Below are positions 9,762 through 19,264 of a stretch of 64,000 nucleotides of DNA, in pieces (within the stretch, counting starts at the first letter, position 1; the number at the start of each line of letters is the position of its first letter). Below the pieces are notes generated by a model that searched no databases, was not told the origin of the DNA, and saw nothing but the letters and a program-made list of their open reading frames with translations. This DNA comes from Catellatospora sp. IY07-71 (lineage in GTDB: Bacteria; Actinomycetota; Actinomycetes; Mycobacteriales; Micromonosporaceae), in contig NZ_AP023360.1 in assembly GCF_018326265.1 (NCBI RefSeq), positions 6,378,501-6,442,500 on the forward strand, in the 5' to 3' direction. The translations under genes and the position numbers were made by a program.

Positions 9762-11075
9762 ATGACCGCAGACGTCTCCGCCCGGCGCAGGCGCGACATC
9801 ATCGACGCCCTGCGCCGCGGTGCCGTGCCCGGCAACGGGCTCGACGTCCTCGCCGTGGGCCTCGACCGGTTCACCGCGGCGACCGAGGACGACCTCGACC
9901 GTGCCGCCGAAGGCGGCAGCGTCTTCAAAGCCATCCGCGGCGAGTACGGCGCCGGCAAGACGTTCTTCACCCGCTGGCTGGCCGAACGCGCCAAACGCCG
10001 CGGCTTCGCCGCCGCCGAGGTACAGATCTCCGAAACCGAGACACCCCTGCACCGCATGGAGACCGTCTACCGCCGCCTCGTCGAGCACCTGTCCACCGAG
10101 CAGTTCCCGCCCAGCGCCCTGCGCCCCGTCCTCGACGGCTGGATCTTCGCCCTCGAAGAGGACGTGCTGGCAAGCGGCGCCGCCACCGAGGACGACGCGG
10201 AAGGCCTCGACAAGGCCGTCGGCGAGCTGCTCGAACGGCGCCTGGCCGACATCTCCCGCAGCACCCCCGCCTTCGCCGCCGCGCTGCGCGGATACCGCAC
10301 CGCCAACACCAGCGGCGACCAGCCCACCGCCGACGGCCTCGCCGCCTGGCTCGGCGGCCAGCCCCACGTCGCCGCGGCGACCCGGCGCTACGCCGGGGTC
10401 AAAGGCGACCTCGACCACTTCGGCGCCCTCAGCTTCCTGCAGGGTCTGCTCACCGTCCTGCGCGACAGCGGACACCCCGGTCTGCTGCTCGTCCTCGACG
10501 AGGTCGAAACACTTCAGCGGGTACGCTCCGACGCCCGCGACAAAGCCCTCAATGCCCTGCGCCAACTCGTCGACGAGGTCCACTCCGGGCGCTTCCCCGG
10601 CCTGTACCTCGTCATCACCGGCACCCCCGCCTTCTACGACGGCCAGCAGGGCATGCAGCGCCTGGCACCGCTCGCCCAGCGCCTGGCCACCGACTTCGGA
10701 CCCGACCCCCGCTTCGACAACCCCCGCGCCACCCAGCTGCGGCTGCCCGGGTTCACCATCGACACCCTCGTCGAACTCGGCACCAAGGTCACCCGCCTCT
10801 ACGCCGACGCCTACACCAGCCAGCGCGTCACCAACGTCGTCGACGCCGCATACGTCAGCCAGCTCGCCGCCGCCGTCACCGGCAGACTCGGCGGCCAGGT
10901 CGGCGTCGCGCCACGGGTGTTCCTCAAGAAACTCGTAGCCGACGTCCTCGACCGCGTCGAGCAGTTCCCCGACTTCGACCCCCGCCGCGACTACGCACTC
11001 ACCCTGCGCGCAGACGAACTCACCGACGTCGAACGCAACGCCGCCAGCGCCGACGACATCACCCTGCCGATGTGA
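9762..11075 (+). CDS. brxD: BREX system ATP-binding protein BrxD
   Basis: A 437-aa AAA-type ATPase. Walker A GEYGAGKT is at residues 60-67 and Walker B LLLVLDEVE contains D246 and E247. The ATG lies 22 nt after the pglZ stop with a GGGAG ribosome site a few bases upstream. BrxD is found in BREX type 2 next to the helicase BrxHI and is thought to act with it; its stop overlaps the brxHI start in GTGA, which supports a joint function. The family name is inferred from the motif set and the gene order pglX-pglY-pglZ-brxD-brxHI. Confidence 0.9.
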   Translation: MTADVSARRRRDIIDALRRGAVPGNGLDVLAVGLDRFTAATEDDLDRAAEGGSVFKAIRGEYGAGKTFFTRWLAERAKRRGFAAAEVQISETETPLHRMETVYRRLVEHLSTEQFPPSALRPVLDGWIFALEEDVLASGAATEDDAEGLDKAVGELLERRLADISRSTPAFAAALRGYRTANTSGDQPTADGLAAWLGGQPHVAAATRRYAGVKGDLDHFGALSFLQGLLTVLRDSGHPGLLLVLDEVETLQRVRSDARDKALNALRQLVDEVHSGRFPGLYLVITGTPAFYDGQQGMQRLAPLAQRLATDFGPDPRFDNPRATQLRLPGFTIDTLVELGTKVTRLYADAYTSQRVTNVVDAAYVSQLAAAVTGRLGGQVGVAPRVFLKKLVADVLDRVEQFPDFDPRRDYALTLRADELTDVERNAASADDITLPM

Positions 11076-13207
11076 GCGCCATGCCGCTGGACAGGCTCGA
11101 CCCGGTGCTCGTGCACCACATCGTCAACTCCCTCGGCTGGCCCGACCTGCGGCCCCTGCAACGCGCCGCCATCGAACCCCTGACCGGCGGCGACGACGCG
11201 CTGCTGCTCGCCCCGACCGCAGGGGGCAAGACCGAAGCGGCGATCTTCCCGCTCCTGTCCCGTATGACGGCGCAGCGGTGGCAGGGCACCTCGGTGCTCT
11301 ACCTGTGCCCGCTCAAGGCCCTGCTCAACAACCTCGAACCGCGGCTGGAGCGCTACGCCGGATGGCTGGGACGCCGCGCCGCCGTCTGGCACGGCGACGT
11401 CCGCGGCAGCGCCCGGCGCAACGTGCTCACCGAACGGCCCGACATCCTGCTGACCACGCCCGAATCACTGGAATCGATGCTGGTCAGCCTCAACGTCGAC
11501 CACCGCACCTTCTTCTCCGGCCTGCAGGCCGTCGTCATCGACGAGGTCCACGCCTTCGCCGGCGACGACCGGGGCTGGCACCTGCTCGCCGTCCTCGAAC
11601 GGCTGACCGCTCTCGTCGGGCGGCCTCTGCAGCGGGTCGGCCTGTCGGCTACCGTCGGCAACCCTGACAGCCTGCTCCACTGGCTGCAAGGGTCCAGCAG
11701 GGGGCAGCGGCCCTCGCAGGTCGTCGCACCCGACCTGCCTGCCGACCCGGCAGCCGCACCGTCCGTGCCGCCACCCGGCGACATCGAGCTGGACTACGTC
11801 GGCTCGCTGGCCAACGCGGCGACCGTCATCGCCTCGCTGCACGCCGGGCAGAAACGCCTCGTCTTCTGCGAGTCGCGGCAGGCCGTCGAAGAGCTGGGGC
11901 AGCTGCTGCGCGAACGCGGCCTGACCACCTTCCTGTCGCACGCCTCCCTGTCGGCCGACGAGAGGCGCCGCTCCGAGCAGGCGTTCGCCGAGGCGCGCGA
12001 CTGCGTCATCGTCTCCACCAGCACCCTCGAACTCGGCATCGACGTCGGTGACCTGGACCGGGTCATCCAGATCAACACACCATCGACCGTCGCATCGTTC
12101 CTGCAGCGCCTCGGCCGCACCGGCCGCCGGCCGGGCAGCACCCGCAACTGCCTGTTCCTGACCGTCGACACCGACTCCCTCGTCAAGGCGGCCGCGCTGC
12201 TGCACCTGTGGGGCAGCCACTGGGTCGAACCGGTCACCGCCCCGCCCGAGCCCCGCCACATCGTCGCCCAGCAGATCATGGCGCTGTGTCTGCAGCAGCA
12301 CCGTGTCGGCGACCAGAGCTGGCAGCAGTCGTGGAACGGGCTCGAGCCGTTCGGCCCGACCGCGGCACCGATCGTGCGCCACCTGATCGACAACGGCTAC
12401 CTCGACACCGACCAGGGCATGATGTTCATCGGCCCGGCAGCGGAACTGCGTTTCGGCCGCCGCAACTTCATGGACATGACCGCCGTGTTCACCGGGCCGC
12501 CCGAGTTCACGGTCCTCACCGGGCGCACCGAGCTCGGGCGCATCGACCCCAGCCTGCTCACCGAGGAGGTCCAGGGCGAGCGCCGGCTGCTGCTGGGCGG
12601 GCGCAGCTGGGCCGTCACCTACATCGACTGGCGGCGACGACGCTGCTTCGTCGAACCCGCCGACGGCGGCGGCCGAGCCCGCTGGACCAACCTCGGCCTG
12701 GCGGGCCTGTCCTTCGAACTCACCCGCGCCATGCGTGACGTGCTGCTGGGCGCCGATCCGCCGGTGAGGCTGACCCGACGCGCCACCGACCGGCTGGCGT
12801 ACGGACGCGAAGACGCCTCCTCGCTGGTACACCCAGGCGGCAGCGTGATCGTGCGGGACCCGCACAGCGACGACGTCCGCTGGTGGACCTGGGCCGGATA
12901 CCGCACCAACGCCACGCTCGCCGCCACCCTGAGCGGCATAGCCGATCCGATGCAGCGCTTCGACGACCGCCACGTACGCCTACGGCAGGACCTCACCCCG
13001 GAGGCCTGGCGGGCAGGCATCGCCGACGCCGCCGAACGGGTCTGCCTGCCTGGGGTGAGCGAGAAGGCCCTAGTGGGTCTCAAGTTCAGCGACGCACTGC
13101 CGAAACGGCTCGCCATCGCCACCCTCGCCGCTCGGCTCGGCAGGACCGCTCAAGCCAGGATCGTTCTCGGCGAGCCTCAACGCTTCCTCGTCAGGCACAC
13201 CACTTGA
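11072..13207 (+). CDS. brxHI: BREX type 2 DEAD/DEAH-box helicase BrxHI
   Basis: A 711-aa superfamily 2 helicase of the Lhr-like type. Visible motifs: Walker A APTAGGKT (47-54), DEVH (157-160), SAT in motif III (LSAT), and motif VI QRLGRTGRR (345-353). The GTG start overlaps the brxD stop (GTGA); an ATG three codons downstream is an alternative. In BREX type 2, BrxHI is the helicase component and normally closes the core operon, as here. Domain order is two RecA-like lobes followed by about 300 residues of winged-helix and C-terminal helicase-associated sequence. Confidence 0.92.
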   Translation: MSAMPLDRLDPVLVHHIVNSLGWPDLRPLQRAAIEPLTGGDDALLLAPTAGGKTEAAIFPLLSRMTAQRWQGTSVLYLCPLKALLNNLEPRLERYAGWLGRRAAVWHGDVRGSARRNVLTERPDILLTTPESLESMLVSLNVDHRTFFSGLQAVVIDEVHAFAGDDRGWHLLAVLERLTALVGRPLQRVGLSATVGNPDSLLHWLQGSSRGQRPSQVVAPDLPADPAAAPSVPPPGDIELDYVGSLANAATVIASLHAGQKRLVFCESRQAVEELGQLLRERGLTTFLSHASLSADERRRSEQAFAEARDCVIVSTSTLELGIDVGDLDRVIQINTPSTVASFLQRLGRTGRRPGSTRNCLFLTVDTDSLVKAAALLHLWGSHWVEPVTAPPEPRHIVAQQIMALCLQQHRVGDQSWQQSWNGLEPFGPTAAPIVRHLIDNGYLDTDQGMMFIGPAAELRFGRRNFMDMTAVFTGPPEFTVLTGRTELGRIDPSLLTEEVQGERRLLLGGRSWAVTYIDWRRRRCFVEPADGGGRARWTNLGLAGLSFELTRAMRDVLLGADPPVRLTRRATDRLAYGREDASSLVHPGGSVIVRDPHSDDVRWWTWAGYRTNATLAATLSGIADPMQRFDDRHVRLRQDLTPEAWRAGIADAAERVCLPGVSEKALVGLKFSDALPKRLAIATLAARLGRTAQARIVLGEPQRFLVRHTT

Positions 13208-13248
13208 CGCGCCCTTCCTGCACTGCCCTCGATGACGCGGAGTGAGAC

Positions 13249-13575
13249 ATGACCAAACAGGTAGCGGTTCCCACGCGGGATTCTTCAGACCAGGACCTCA
13301 TCGAATTCGCCCACACCTACAACGGCTACGAACTGCATGGTGGTATGGAGGGCCTCACCATGCTGTTCGACGTGGTGCGCGACCACTGGGCGCAGACTGG
13401 GCGGCTCCCGGGCAACATCGACGTGCTGCGGGCCTGTCTCTTCTACGCGGTCCGTGGTCACCGCCATTCAGGCGGCTACGAACCGTTCGGCCAGGATCCC
13501 TTCGTCGCCGCCCTCATCGAATCGATCCGCGACCAGGCCGGTGATCTCCTACCGGCCAAGGGGACGGTTGTCTGA
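13249..13575 (+). CDS. small hypothetical protein at the 3' end of the BREX operon
   Basis: A 108-aa acidic, mostly helical soluble protein that I do not recognise. The ATG is preceded by GGAG about 7 bases upstream and lies 41 nt after the brxHI stop on the same strand, so it is probably co-transcribed with the BREX genes. It has no signal peptide, membrane segment or obvious catalytic motif; aromatic and His residues are concentrated in the central part. It could be an accessory or regulatory factor of the BREX locus or an unrelated passenger. Confidence 0.7.
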   Translation: MTKQVAVPTRDSSDQDLIEFAHTYNGYELHGGMEGLTMLFDVVRDHWAQTGRLPGNIDVLRACLFYAVRGHRHSGGYEPFGQDPFVAALIESIRDQAGDLLPAKGTVV

Positions 13576-13629
13576 CCGGCTCCCGACCAGCATGCGTACC
13601 AGCCACGTCTACAGCGACCGTGCTGGACG

Positions 13630-13857
13630 TCATGCGATCAGCCTTCGAAGTATTTCAACATGCCTGGACCCGGAGCAGACCTCCCATGCCAGGGGGTAGC
13701 GGCTGGCGGCGTCCCACGGATTCCTGATCACACGCGCATAGCGGGCCGCCAGCGCGTCTGCAGCCGCCGGGTCACCGGTGCGCTGGAAGCGGGCGGACGC
13801 CTCGAGGGCGAACTCATGCATCCGCCGGAAGTCGATGCCGTCGGTCACGGCTCCCAT
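13630..13857 (-). CDS. small hypothetical protein
   Basis: A 75-aa reading frame with natural amino-acid composition (helical, Ala/Arg-rich, conserved-looking DFRRMHEFALEASARF and IRNPWDAASRYPLAWEV). The ATG is preceded by GGAGG at a rather long 13-nt spacing. It runs toward the BREX operon, ending 54 nt from the preceding gene. No domain is recognised. It may be an independent small gene inserted between the two defence islands. Confidence 0.55.
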   Translation of the reverse strand: MGAVTDGIDFRRMHEFALEASARFQRTGDPAAADALAARYARVIRNPWDAASRYPLAWEVCSGSRHVEILRRLIA

Positions 13858-14006
13858 ACGACCATACGTACCTCCCTCGACCGGGCCTCGGTCGCCCGCG
13901 ATTCGTGCCGGCGAGGACCATCTCCCGGGCGTCGGCCACCAGTCGGCGCCGTAACTCGGTCGGTCGGACTGGCGACTGTCGAGTGACGGCGAGGCCTGCG
14001 AATTCC

Positions 14007-14852
14007 TCAGCTCAAGGGCGGACCCTGGTCCTGCCTGCTGCTCGGGTCCGTGGCAAACGACCCGAGGACGGCTGCGTCCACGACCTGTGCATCCACGACC
14101 TGCGGCTTCGGCTTCGTCAGCTCCAAGCTGGCGAGGTGGTTCTTCAGCCTCTTGGCCATGGGAAGGTAGGTCGCAACGGTCACCCCGCCCGAAACTACAG
14201 CTCCAACCACCGGGATGGCCTTTGAGACGGCCCTGGCGAAAGTCTGCTTTGTCATCTCGGCGCCGAGATAGCCGGCGACCTTTTTCACGATCGGATAGAC
14301 GAAGCCCTTGGTGAGTGCCTGCCGCGGCAGCTTCCTGAGAGCTTGTTCCGAGATCATGCCGGCGACCTTCCCCACAGCGGTGTTCGCCGTCTGGGTGCCG
14401 AACATCACGCCGACGAACAGGGTGAGCACTCCCTTGGTCGCGTCATCGATATCATCGCTGTCGCCGGAAAACAGATTCGGCCAACTGTAGACATAGGCGA
14501 GCTTCTGCGCGATTCGGAGCATGTGGCCGAAATACTGCGCCATGTCGGCGGGCACAGTCGCGGGCATGAACACGAAGCCTGGGATCCCCGCAGCGGCAGA
14601 AAGAGCGCCGGCCTTAGCTGCTTCGTATCTGATGGATTCGTTCGCCACCCTGTCGAGGACATCGAGCGGTATGCCTGCTGCAGCAGGGGTGTCCTCGATC
14701 GCACGGCGGATGTCGTCGTCTGAGCAGTATCGCACCAGCGCACTTCGGAGATATGCGTTCCTATTGATATGTACGCCCGGAAGCCTCGCCGCTCCCATCA
14801 GCACCGCGGAAAAGCGCGACTCCGGATTCTCGATCACTTCATTCGCGGTCAT
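14007..14852 (-). CDS. EcsC-like family protein
   Basis: A 281-aa protein starting MTANEVIENPES. Positions about 85-160 read PGF...P.D....YFGHMLRIAQKLAYVY, resembling the Pro-Gly / Tyr-Gly pattern I associate with EcsC-family proteins, followed by hydrophobic and Gly-rich stretches that could insert into or lie on a membrane. I chose ATG 14852 because it overlaps the stop of the upstream small frame (ATGA); in-frame starts up to 14885 are possible. EcsC-like proteins are poorly understood and are often found near conflict or stress genes, but no function is claimed here. Confidence 0.65.
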   Translation of the reverse strand: MTANEVIENPESRFSAVLMGAARLPGVHINRNAYLRSALVRYCSDDDIRRAIEDTPAAAGIPLDVLDRVANESIRYEAAKAGALSAAAGIPGFVFMPATVPADMAQYFGHMLRIAQKLAYVYSWPNLFSGDSDDIDDATKGVLTLFVGVMFGTQTANTAVGKVAGMISEQALRKLPRQALTKGFVYPIVKKVAGYLGAEMTKQTFARAVSKAIPVVGAVVSGGVTVATYLPMAKRLKNHLASLELTKPKPQVVDAQVVDAAVLGSFATDPSSRQDQGPPLS

Positions 14853-15115
14853 GACCGCGCCCTGTGGCATCTGGACAACGCACACCTTCTCACCGACACC
14901 GACGGCGGCATCGGTTCCCCGAAGGTGATCTGCGTCTGGGACGAAGCAGCCGAGACGTCCTCGGAACTCGAAGCAGTAGCCAGCAGCGCCAAGGGTGAGA
15001 CCGAAGTCAGATTGGCCAACAAAGCGGCACGACTACCCTTCTTATTTGCATGATCTGGGAAGTGGATCGGGCCCTTGTGTATACCACCGCTGGGACCACT
15101 GTGGACACCGCCCAT
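14849..15115 (-). CDS. possible small gene coupled to the EcsC-like gene
   Basis: An 88-codon frame whose TGA overlaps the ATG of the next gene by 4 nt, the arrangement of translationally coupled pairs. A GGGAA ribosome-site-like sequence lies 8 nt before its ATG. The N-terminus is Gly/His/Pro-rich and the middle has a short hydrophobic stretch (ALLANLTSVSPLALLATA). No family is recognised. The coupling argues it is real; the unusual Ser/Arg-rich C-terminus argues against. Confidence 0.4.
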   Translation of the reverse strand: MGGVHSGPSGGIHKGPIHFPDHANKKGSRAALLANLTSVSPLALLATASSSEDVSAASSQTQITFGEPMPPSVSVRRCALSRCHRARS

Positions 15116-15426
15116 CGGTGTGTTCCCAGCGCCTGCAGAGTCATTTGAACAATCGGACCGGGCGACCCGACCATCGTGCCGTCAGGCGAGCGGCGTCTCG
15201 GCAAGGCTGAGCCCGCCGCGCTGCGCCATGGTCGGCCGCTGCCGTTCGACGTGCCGCCGCACCCGGCAAGGTACCGGGCGTATCCGAAGCGCGGACCCGA
15301 AAGGTCGAGCTGTTCGCCTTCAACGAGCCGAGGGGTGGACTGCGCAAGGCCCGCGTTGAGCGCGCCGCAGGCGAACAGCCCCGTCGAATGACCCATTCGT
15401 GTCATAACTCTGCGCGACGTTGCGGG
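15116..15426. other. intergenic region without convincing gene
   Basis: About 310 nt between the minus-strand pair and the hydrolase operon. Frames in it are short and lack ribosome sites or natural composition. It must contain the promoters of the two divergent units; the only clear element is the -10 box annotated next to the hydrolase start. Confidence 0.6.
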
Positions 15427-15432
15427 TACGCT
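15427..15432 (+). promoter_or_regulatory. -10 box (TACGCT) of the hydrolase-caspase operon
   Basis: TACGCT fits the actinobacterial TANNNT -10 consensus and lies exactly 6 nt before ATG 15439. This places the transcription start at or beside the A of the start codon, so a leaderless mRNA is predicted; no Shine-Dalgarno sequence is present. Confidence 0.55.
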
Positions 15433-15438
15433 GCCGTC

Positions 15439-16617
15439 ATGCCGGTGGTCTTCGTACACGGGGTCGCTACCCGAAAGGGCACCTCCTACGCTCGTCAACT
15501 GGGCAAGCGCTGGTCACTGATCCAGAACATCCTCCTGCCGACGCTCGCCGACGATCCGCGATCCGTCGGCAGATACGAGGCGTTCTGGGGCGACGAGGCT
15601 TCGGTGCTCGCCTGGAACGGAGCCTCCCTGCCAAGATCGGGCGGTGAGGTCTTCGCCCTCGCGGACGAGGCTGAGGACTTGATTCTGGCGGAGACGATGT
15701 ACGGCGACCCGATCACTCGCGCAGTGGACGTCAGCCGGCCTCTGCTCGATGCCGCTCGACGCGAGCTGCCGAACGCGACCGACCTTCTCTGGGCGTACCT
15801 CAGCGAGGTGCCGGACGGATCGCAAGGCGCTGCGTTGATCGACCAGATCACCCGAATGACCGACTATGCGGAGAACAATCGGCGGCCGACATGGTTGGAC
15901 GCATGCGATGACGACGAACAGCTACTCGCAGAGCTGCTGCGGCACACCCAGAAGCCCGACACCGACCCGCGAGGGGAGACATTCGGCGGGGATCAGGTCA
16001 TCCGCCGCCTGCGTGAGACAGTGGCCAGGATCGCCGCCGCTCCGGGCAGGCTGATCGGCAGGCCCTTCATGACGCAGTTGCGCCCGCTCGTACACCGGCC
16101 CAGCGCCCTCTTCCTCGGCGACGTTCTCGAATATGTGGCGCAACGTCACAAGGACGGCGTGCACGGCCCCATCGCGACGATCGTCGGCAACAAGATCGCG
16201 GAGGCCATGGCCGACAAATCTGCCGATGACGATCGCCTCATCATCATCGCGCACAGCATGGGCGGCAACATCGTGTACGACCTCATGTCCGATCTCCGCG
16301 ACGACCTCTCCTGCGACCTGTTGGTCACGGTCGGCTCGCAGGTGGGGCTCTTCGCCGAGCTCGGTGTTTTCCCCGCCGTCTCACCTCCGGGCGATCCGAA
16401 GGTGGACAGGGTGCCGAAGCCGACCAACATCGCCCGCTGGATCAACGTGTACGACCGCCAGGACGGCCTGTCTTTCGCGACTGGCGGCGTGTTCGAGGGC
16501 GTCGAGGACTTCGAGTACTCGACCGGCGCCGGGCCTCTCGGCGCCCACTCCACCTACTTCATACGGCCCAGCTTCTATCACCGCCTCGGGTCGCGAATCC
16601 AGGAGGGTGGCAGGTGA
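15439..16617 (+). CDS. alpha/beta-hydrolase (lipase/PGAP1-like) of the caspase island
   Basis: A 392-aa protein starting MPVVFVHGV. The oxyanion-loop HG is at residues 7-8 and the nucleophile elbow IIIAHSMGGN places the catalytic Ser at 273, so an active serine hydrolase of the lipase/esterase superfamily is likely; the third residue, a His, may be in the C-terminal part. An upstream in-frame ATG at 15388 exists but the leaderless promoter favours 15439. The stop overlaps the caspase start (GTGA), tying this enzyme to the protease. The substrate is unknown; by analogy with other defence clusters a membrane lipid is possible, which is inference. Confidence 0.8.
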   Translation: MPVVFVHGVATRKGTSYARQLGKRWSLIQNILLPTLADDPRSVGRYEAFWGDEASVLAWNGASLPRSGGEVFALADEAEDLILAETMYGDPITRAVDVSRPLLDAARRELPNATDLLWAYLSEVPDGSQGAALIDQITRMTDYAENNRRPTWLDACDDDEQLLAELLRHTQKPDTDPRGETFGGDQVIRRLRETVARIAAAPGRLIGRPFMTQLRPLVHRPSALFLGDVLEYVAQRHKDGVHGPIATIVGNKIAEAMADKSADDDRLIIIAHSMGGNIVYDLMSDLRDDLSCDLLVTVGSQVGLFAELGVFPAVSPPGDPKVDRVPKPTNIARWINVYDRQDGLSFATGGVFEGVEDFEYSTGAGPLGAHSTYFIRPSFYHRLGSRIQEGGR

Positions 16618-17765
16618 AGGAGCTATATCTGGACGAGCGCGGATCGGGCCCTGGTGTACACGCCCTCATCATCGGTGTCGGCCAGTACCCCTACCTGACC
16701 GGCAAGTACCTCGAGTTCGACGGCTACAGCGACCTGACCTCGGCCCCGGTGTCGGCGCTGCACTTCATGAAGAAGCTGGTGAACACCGACGTGGCCGAAT
16801 GGGCGGTGCCGGTCGCCAGTGTCGACCTGCTGCTGTCACCGGCCCGCACGTTGGTGAACGCCGCAGGTGCCGAGGTGAGCGTGGCGGACCCGACCCGCGA
16901 GAACATCCAGGGCGCGTTCGACGACTGGCTGGAGCGGTGTGCCTCGCACCCGGAGAACATCGGGGTGTTCTACTTCTGCGGTCACGGAGTGCAAGCCGAG
17001 AGCCAGGTCCTGCTGGCAAGTGATTTCGCCAGGTTCGACGGCTCCCCGTTCATGGGCGCGTTCGCCTACGACGTCAGCCGCGACGGGATCCTCCAGTTCG
17101 GCCCGCCGACCCAGTGCGTGTTCATCGACGCCTGCCGCGTCCCGCTGACCGAGCAGGTCCGACAGCTCAACCGCGGTGTATCGGCACTGAAGACCGCCGA
17201 CGCCTACGGTGAGCGCCGCTGCGCCCATGACCTGACGCTGAGGGCGCCGCTGTTCGACGTCATGGAAGCTCCGCCGAACATCGCCGGATACTCCGACGGA
17301 GTCGTCTCGTACTTCACCTCGGCCCTCACCCGTGCCTTGGACGGCCAGGCCGCCGTTGAGGAGGCCCTCACCGGCGAGTGGGTGGTCGACAACCAGACCG
17401 TCAGCTCGAGAATGACCGGGCTGCTGCAACAAGAGATCGGGACCGGAACGACCGGCCGCGCCGTCGAAGGCGCGAAGATCTTCGACAGGAAGGTGCTCCG
17501 GCGCCTGCACACGCCCCCCTCCACCAAGATCACGGTGAGCTGCGAGCCGCTGGCCGAGACCGGAACGCTGAGCTGCACGCCGAACCCGGCGGTGCGCGCA
17601 GCCTACGAGCACAGGGCTCAGGATGGTGAACCGTGGGAGTTCCTGGCTGAAGCGGGTCATTACATGGTGACGGCCGAATGCGAACGGGGATTACATCGCG
17701 TAGGGCCGAAACCGGTCTACGCTGCCCCGCCGACCAGCTACGTCAGGCTGGAGCTGACGCGATGA
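16614..17765 (+). CDS. caspase-like (clan CD, C14) cysteine peptidase
   Basis: A 383-aa protein. The p20-like core starts near residue 15 (VHALIIGVGQYPYL), has the catalytic His in FYFCGHG (H124) and the catalytic Cys in VFIDACR (C174), spaced as in bacterial caspase-like domains. The last about 90 residues look like a beta-rich accessory domain. GTG start overlaps the hydrolase stop; its own stop overlaps the next ATG. Both catalytic residues are intact, so an active protease is predicted, possibly cleaving or activating the downstream TPR-CHAT proteins or cell targets. Confidence 0.88.
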   Translation: MKELYLDERGSGPGVHALIIGVGQYPYLTGKYLEFDGYSDLTSAPVSALHFMKKLVNTDVAEWAVPVASVDLLLSPARTLVNAAGAEVSVADPTRENIQGAFDDWLERCASHPENIGVFYFCGHGVQAESQVLLASDFARFDGSPFMGAFAYDVSRDGILQFGPPTQCVFIDACRVPLTEQVRQLNRGVSALKTADAYGERRCAHDLTLRAPLFDVMEAPPNIAGYSDGVVSYFTSALTRALDGQAAVEEALTGEWVVDNQTVSSRMTGLLQQEIGTGTTGRAVEGAKIFDRKVLRRLHTPPSTKITVSCEPLAETGTLSCTPNPAVRAAYEHRAQDGEPWEFLAEAGHYMVTAECERGLHRVGPKPVYAAPPTSYVRLELTR

Positions 17766-19264
17766 CGACCGTGGAGTTCGAGCTGGCTGCGGCCGACCCG
17801 TCGGTTGTCGGGACACCCGTCGCTGTCGAGGCGAAGTGCCACCCGGCCAGGCGCGGCGCATGGTTCGTCGTCCCTGTCGGGGGCCGGCAGCGATGGTCCG
17901 CCGAGGGGGACCACTGCGTCCTCACCGCCCTGCTGCCGTGCGGGGCGACGGTGACCGAGAGCATCGCGCTGACGGGACCGACGGTGCAGACCGTCCTGCA
18001 CCTCGGCGAATACGGTGACCGTCTTTCACTGTTCACGACTGCGCGCCAGCGGGTGTGGGGCAGCTTCGCCGACCCCGCCTACCACAGTGCCTGGGTCCGG
18101 CTCTGGCGCCAGAGCCCGACGAAGAAGTGGGAGGTCGTGCCGTGGCCAGGCCCGCCAGTCGGCCGAACTGATGGCGCGGTCGCCTTTCAGTTGTCGCTGC
18201 CGCCCATGCCGCACATGGTGCAGACGGGAGGCTACGGCATCACACCTCAACTGACCGTTCTGCCGTCTTCACCTCAGGTACGTCTGACGGTGCTTCCCGC
18301 GGCGGGGCGGACGCCATGGCTGGCCACCTTCGTCACGACAGACGATCTGCCCGGCGAGGCACTGCGCGGGTATCTGGCGTGCGGTGCCCTCTCCGCAGCG
18401 CGGATGGTCGCAGACTCGGCCGCAGGCCCCGAGGAAAGCCTGATGGGGCGTCTCGCCCGAGACTACCTGTCGCTGCGCGCCGCCTCACCGGAGAAGGTGA
18501 AGAGTCTTCCCGCGCAGCTGACCTCGGATGACGCCGTCATCCAAGGTTGGAGGCTGTTGACCGGCGGTCGTCAGCCAGACCAGGACCGTGCCCGAGCGGC
18601 TTTCCTGCAGGCGGTCGATCTCGGAACGCCGCTGTTTCCGGAAGGGCTGAGGCTGCTCGCCGACGGGCTTCGTCGCCTGGGTGACCGGCAGACGACGACC
18701 GCCCTGATGAACCTGGCGCCGCTGATGGAGGCCGCCGATCTTGCCGGGCCGACGACGGCCTTCGCCGGCACCGAACCCGACCGCCCCGCGGCCAGGGCCA
18801 CAAGTGCGGCCAGCGACTGGTTGCCGCATACCCAACCGCTTGCAGCCACCCCCTCTTCTGGCACCGTGGTGGTCAAGCCGGAACTGCTTACGTCGACGCC
18901 TTCGGCAGGCGTAGTGATCGTCCCACACGCCCAGGATCTCTGGCTGCGCAGGGAAGGCCACGTCGCACAGGAAGCCGTCGAAGTGCTTACCGATGTCAGC
19001 CTCTGGAAACTGACCGCAGACCGCTGGCAGCGCCTGAGCCACGTCCTGGACAGCGTGCTGTCCGCGATCAGGAGCGCGGATGTAGCGGCCCTCCAGGACA
19101 AGATCATGGAGGTGGAGCTACTGGGCCCGACACGTGCATCTTCGGTGAACAAGTCTGCCATCGCCCCACCGGCTGACGTCGATAGACTGGTGGGCACGCT
19201 GATCGAGGTCATCTCGGTTGCGGTGGACGAACAAGGTGCTGACCGACCAGATGGCCGTGGCTGA
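17762..19264 (+). CDS. caspase-operon protein with CATRA-associated-type C-terminal domain
   Basis: A 500-aa protein starting MTTVEFELAAADPS at the ATG that overlaps the caspase stop. The N-terminal about 200 residues look beta-rich, with repeated short strands and Trp pairs; the middle is a helical segment that may be a degenerate repeat. The last about 75 residues (LWKLTADRWQRLSHVLD ... VELLGPTR ... LIEVI) match my recollection of the small domain named CATRA-associated small protein, found next to caspase and TPR genes in predicted conflict systems. That match is from memory and needs a profile search. The protein may be a substrate or adaptor of the caspase. Confidence 0.65.
   Translation: MTTVEFELAAADPSVVGTPVAVEAKCHPARRGAWFVVPVGGRQRWSAEGDHCVLTALLPCGATVTESIALTGPTVQTVLHLGEYGDRLSLFTTARQRVWGSFADPAYHSAWVRLWRQSPTKKWEVVPWPGPPVGRTDGAVAFQLSLPPMPHMVQTGGYGITPQLTVLPSSPQVRLTVLPAAGRTPWLATFVTTDDLPGEALRGYLACGALSAARMVADSAAGPEESLMGRLARDYLSLRAASPEKVKSLPAQLTSDDAVIQGWRLLTGGRQPDQDRARAAFLQAVDLGTPLFPEGLRLLADGLRRLGDRQTTTALMNLAPLMEAADLAGPTTAFAGTEPDRPAARATSAASDWLPHTQPLAATPSSGTVVVKPELLTSTPSAGVVIVPHAQDLWLRREGHVAQEAVEVLTDVSLWKLTADRWQRLSHVLDSVLSAIRSADVAALQDKIMEVELLGPTRASSVNKSAIAPPADVDRLVGTLIEVISVAVDEQGADRPDGRG

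Noticed and set aside
11465..12973. Minus-strand frame opposite brxHI
   Set aside because: Antisense of a gene with all helicase motifs; no ribosome site or domain.
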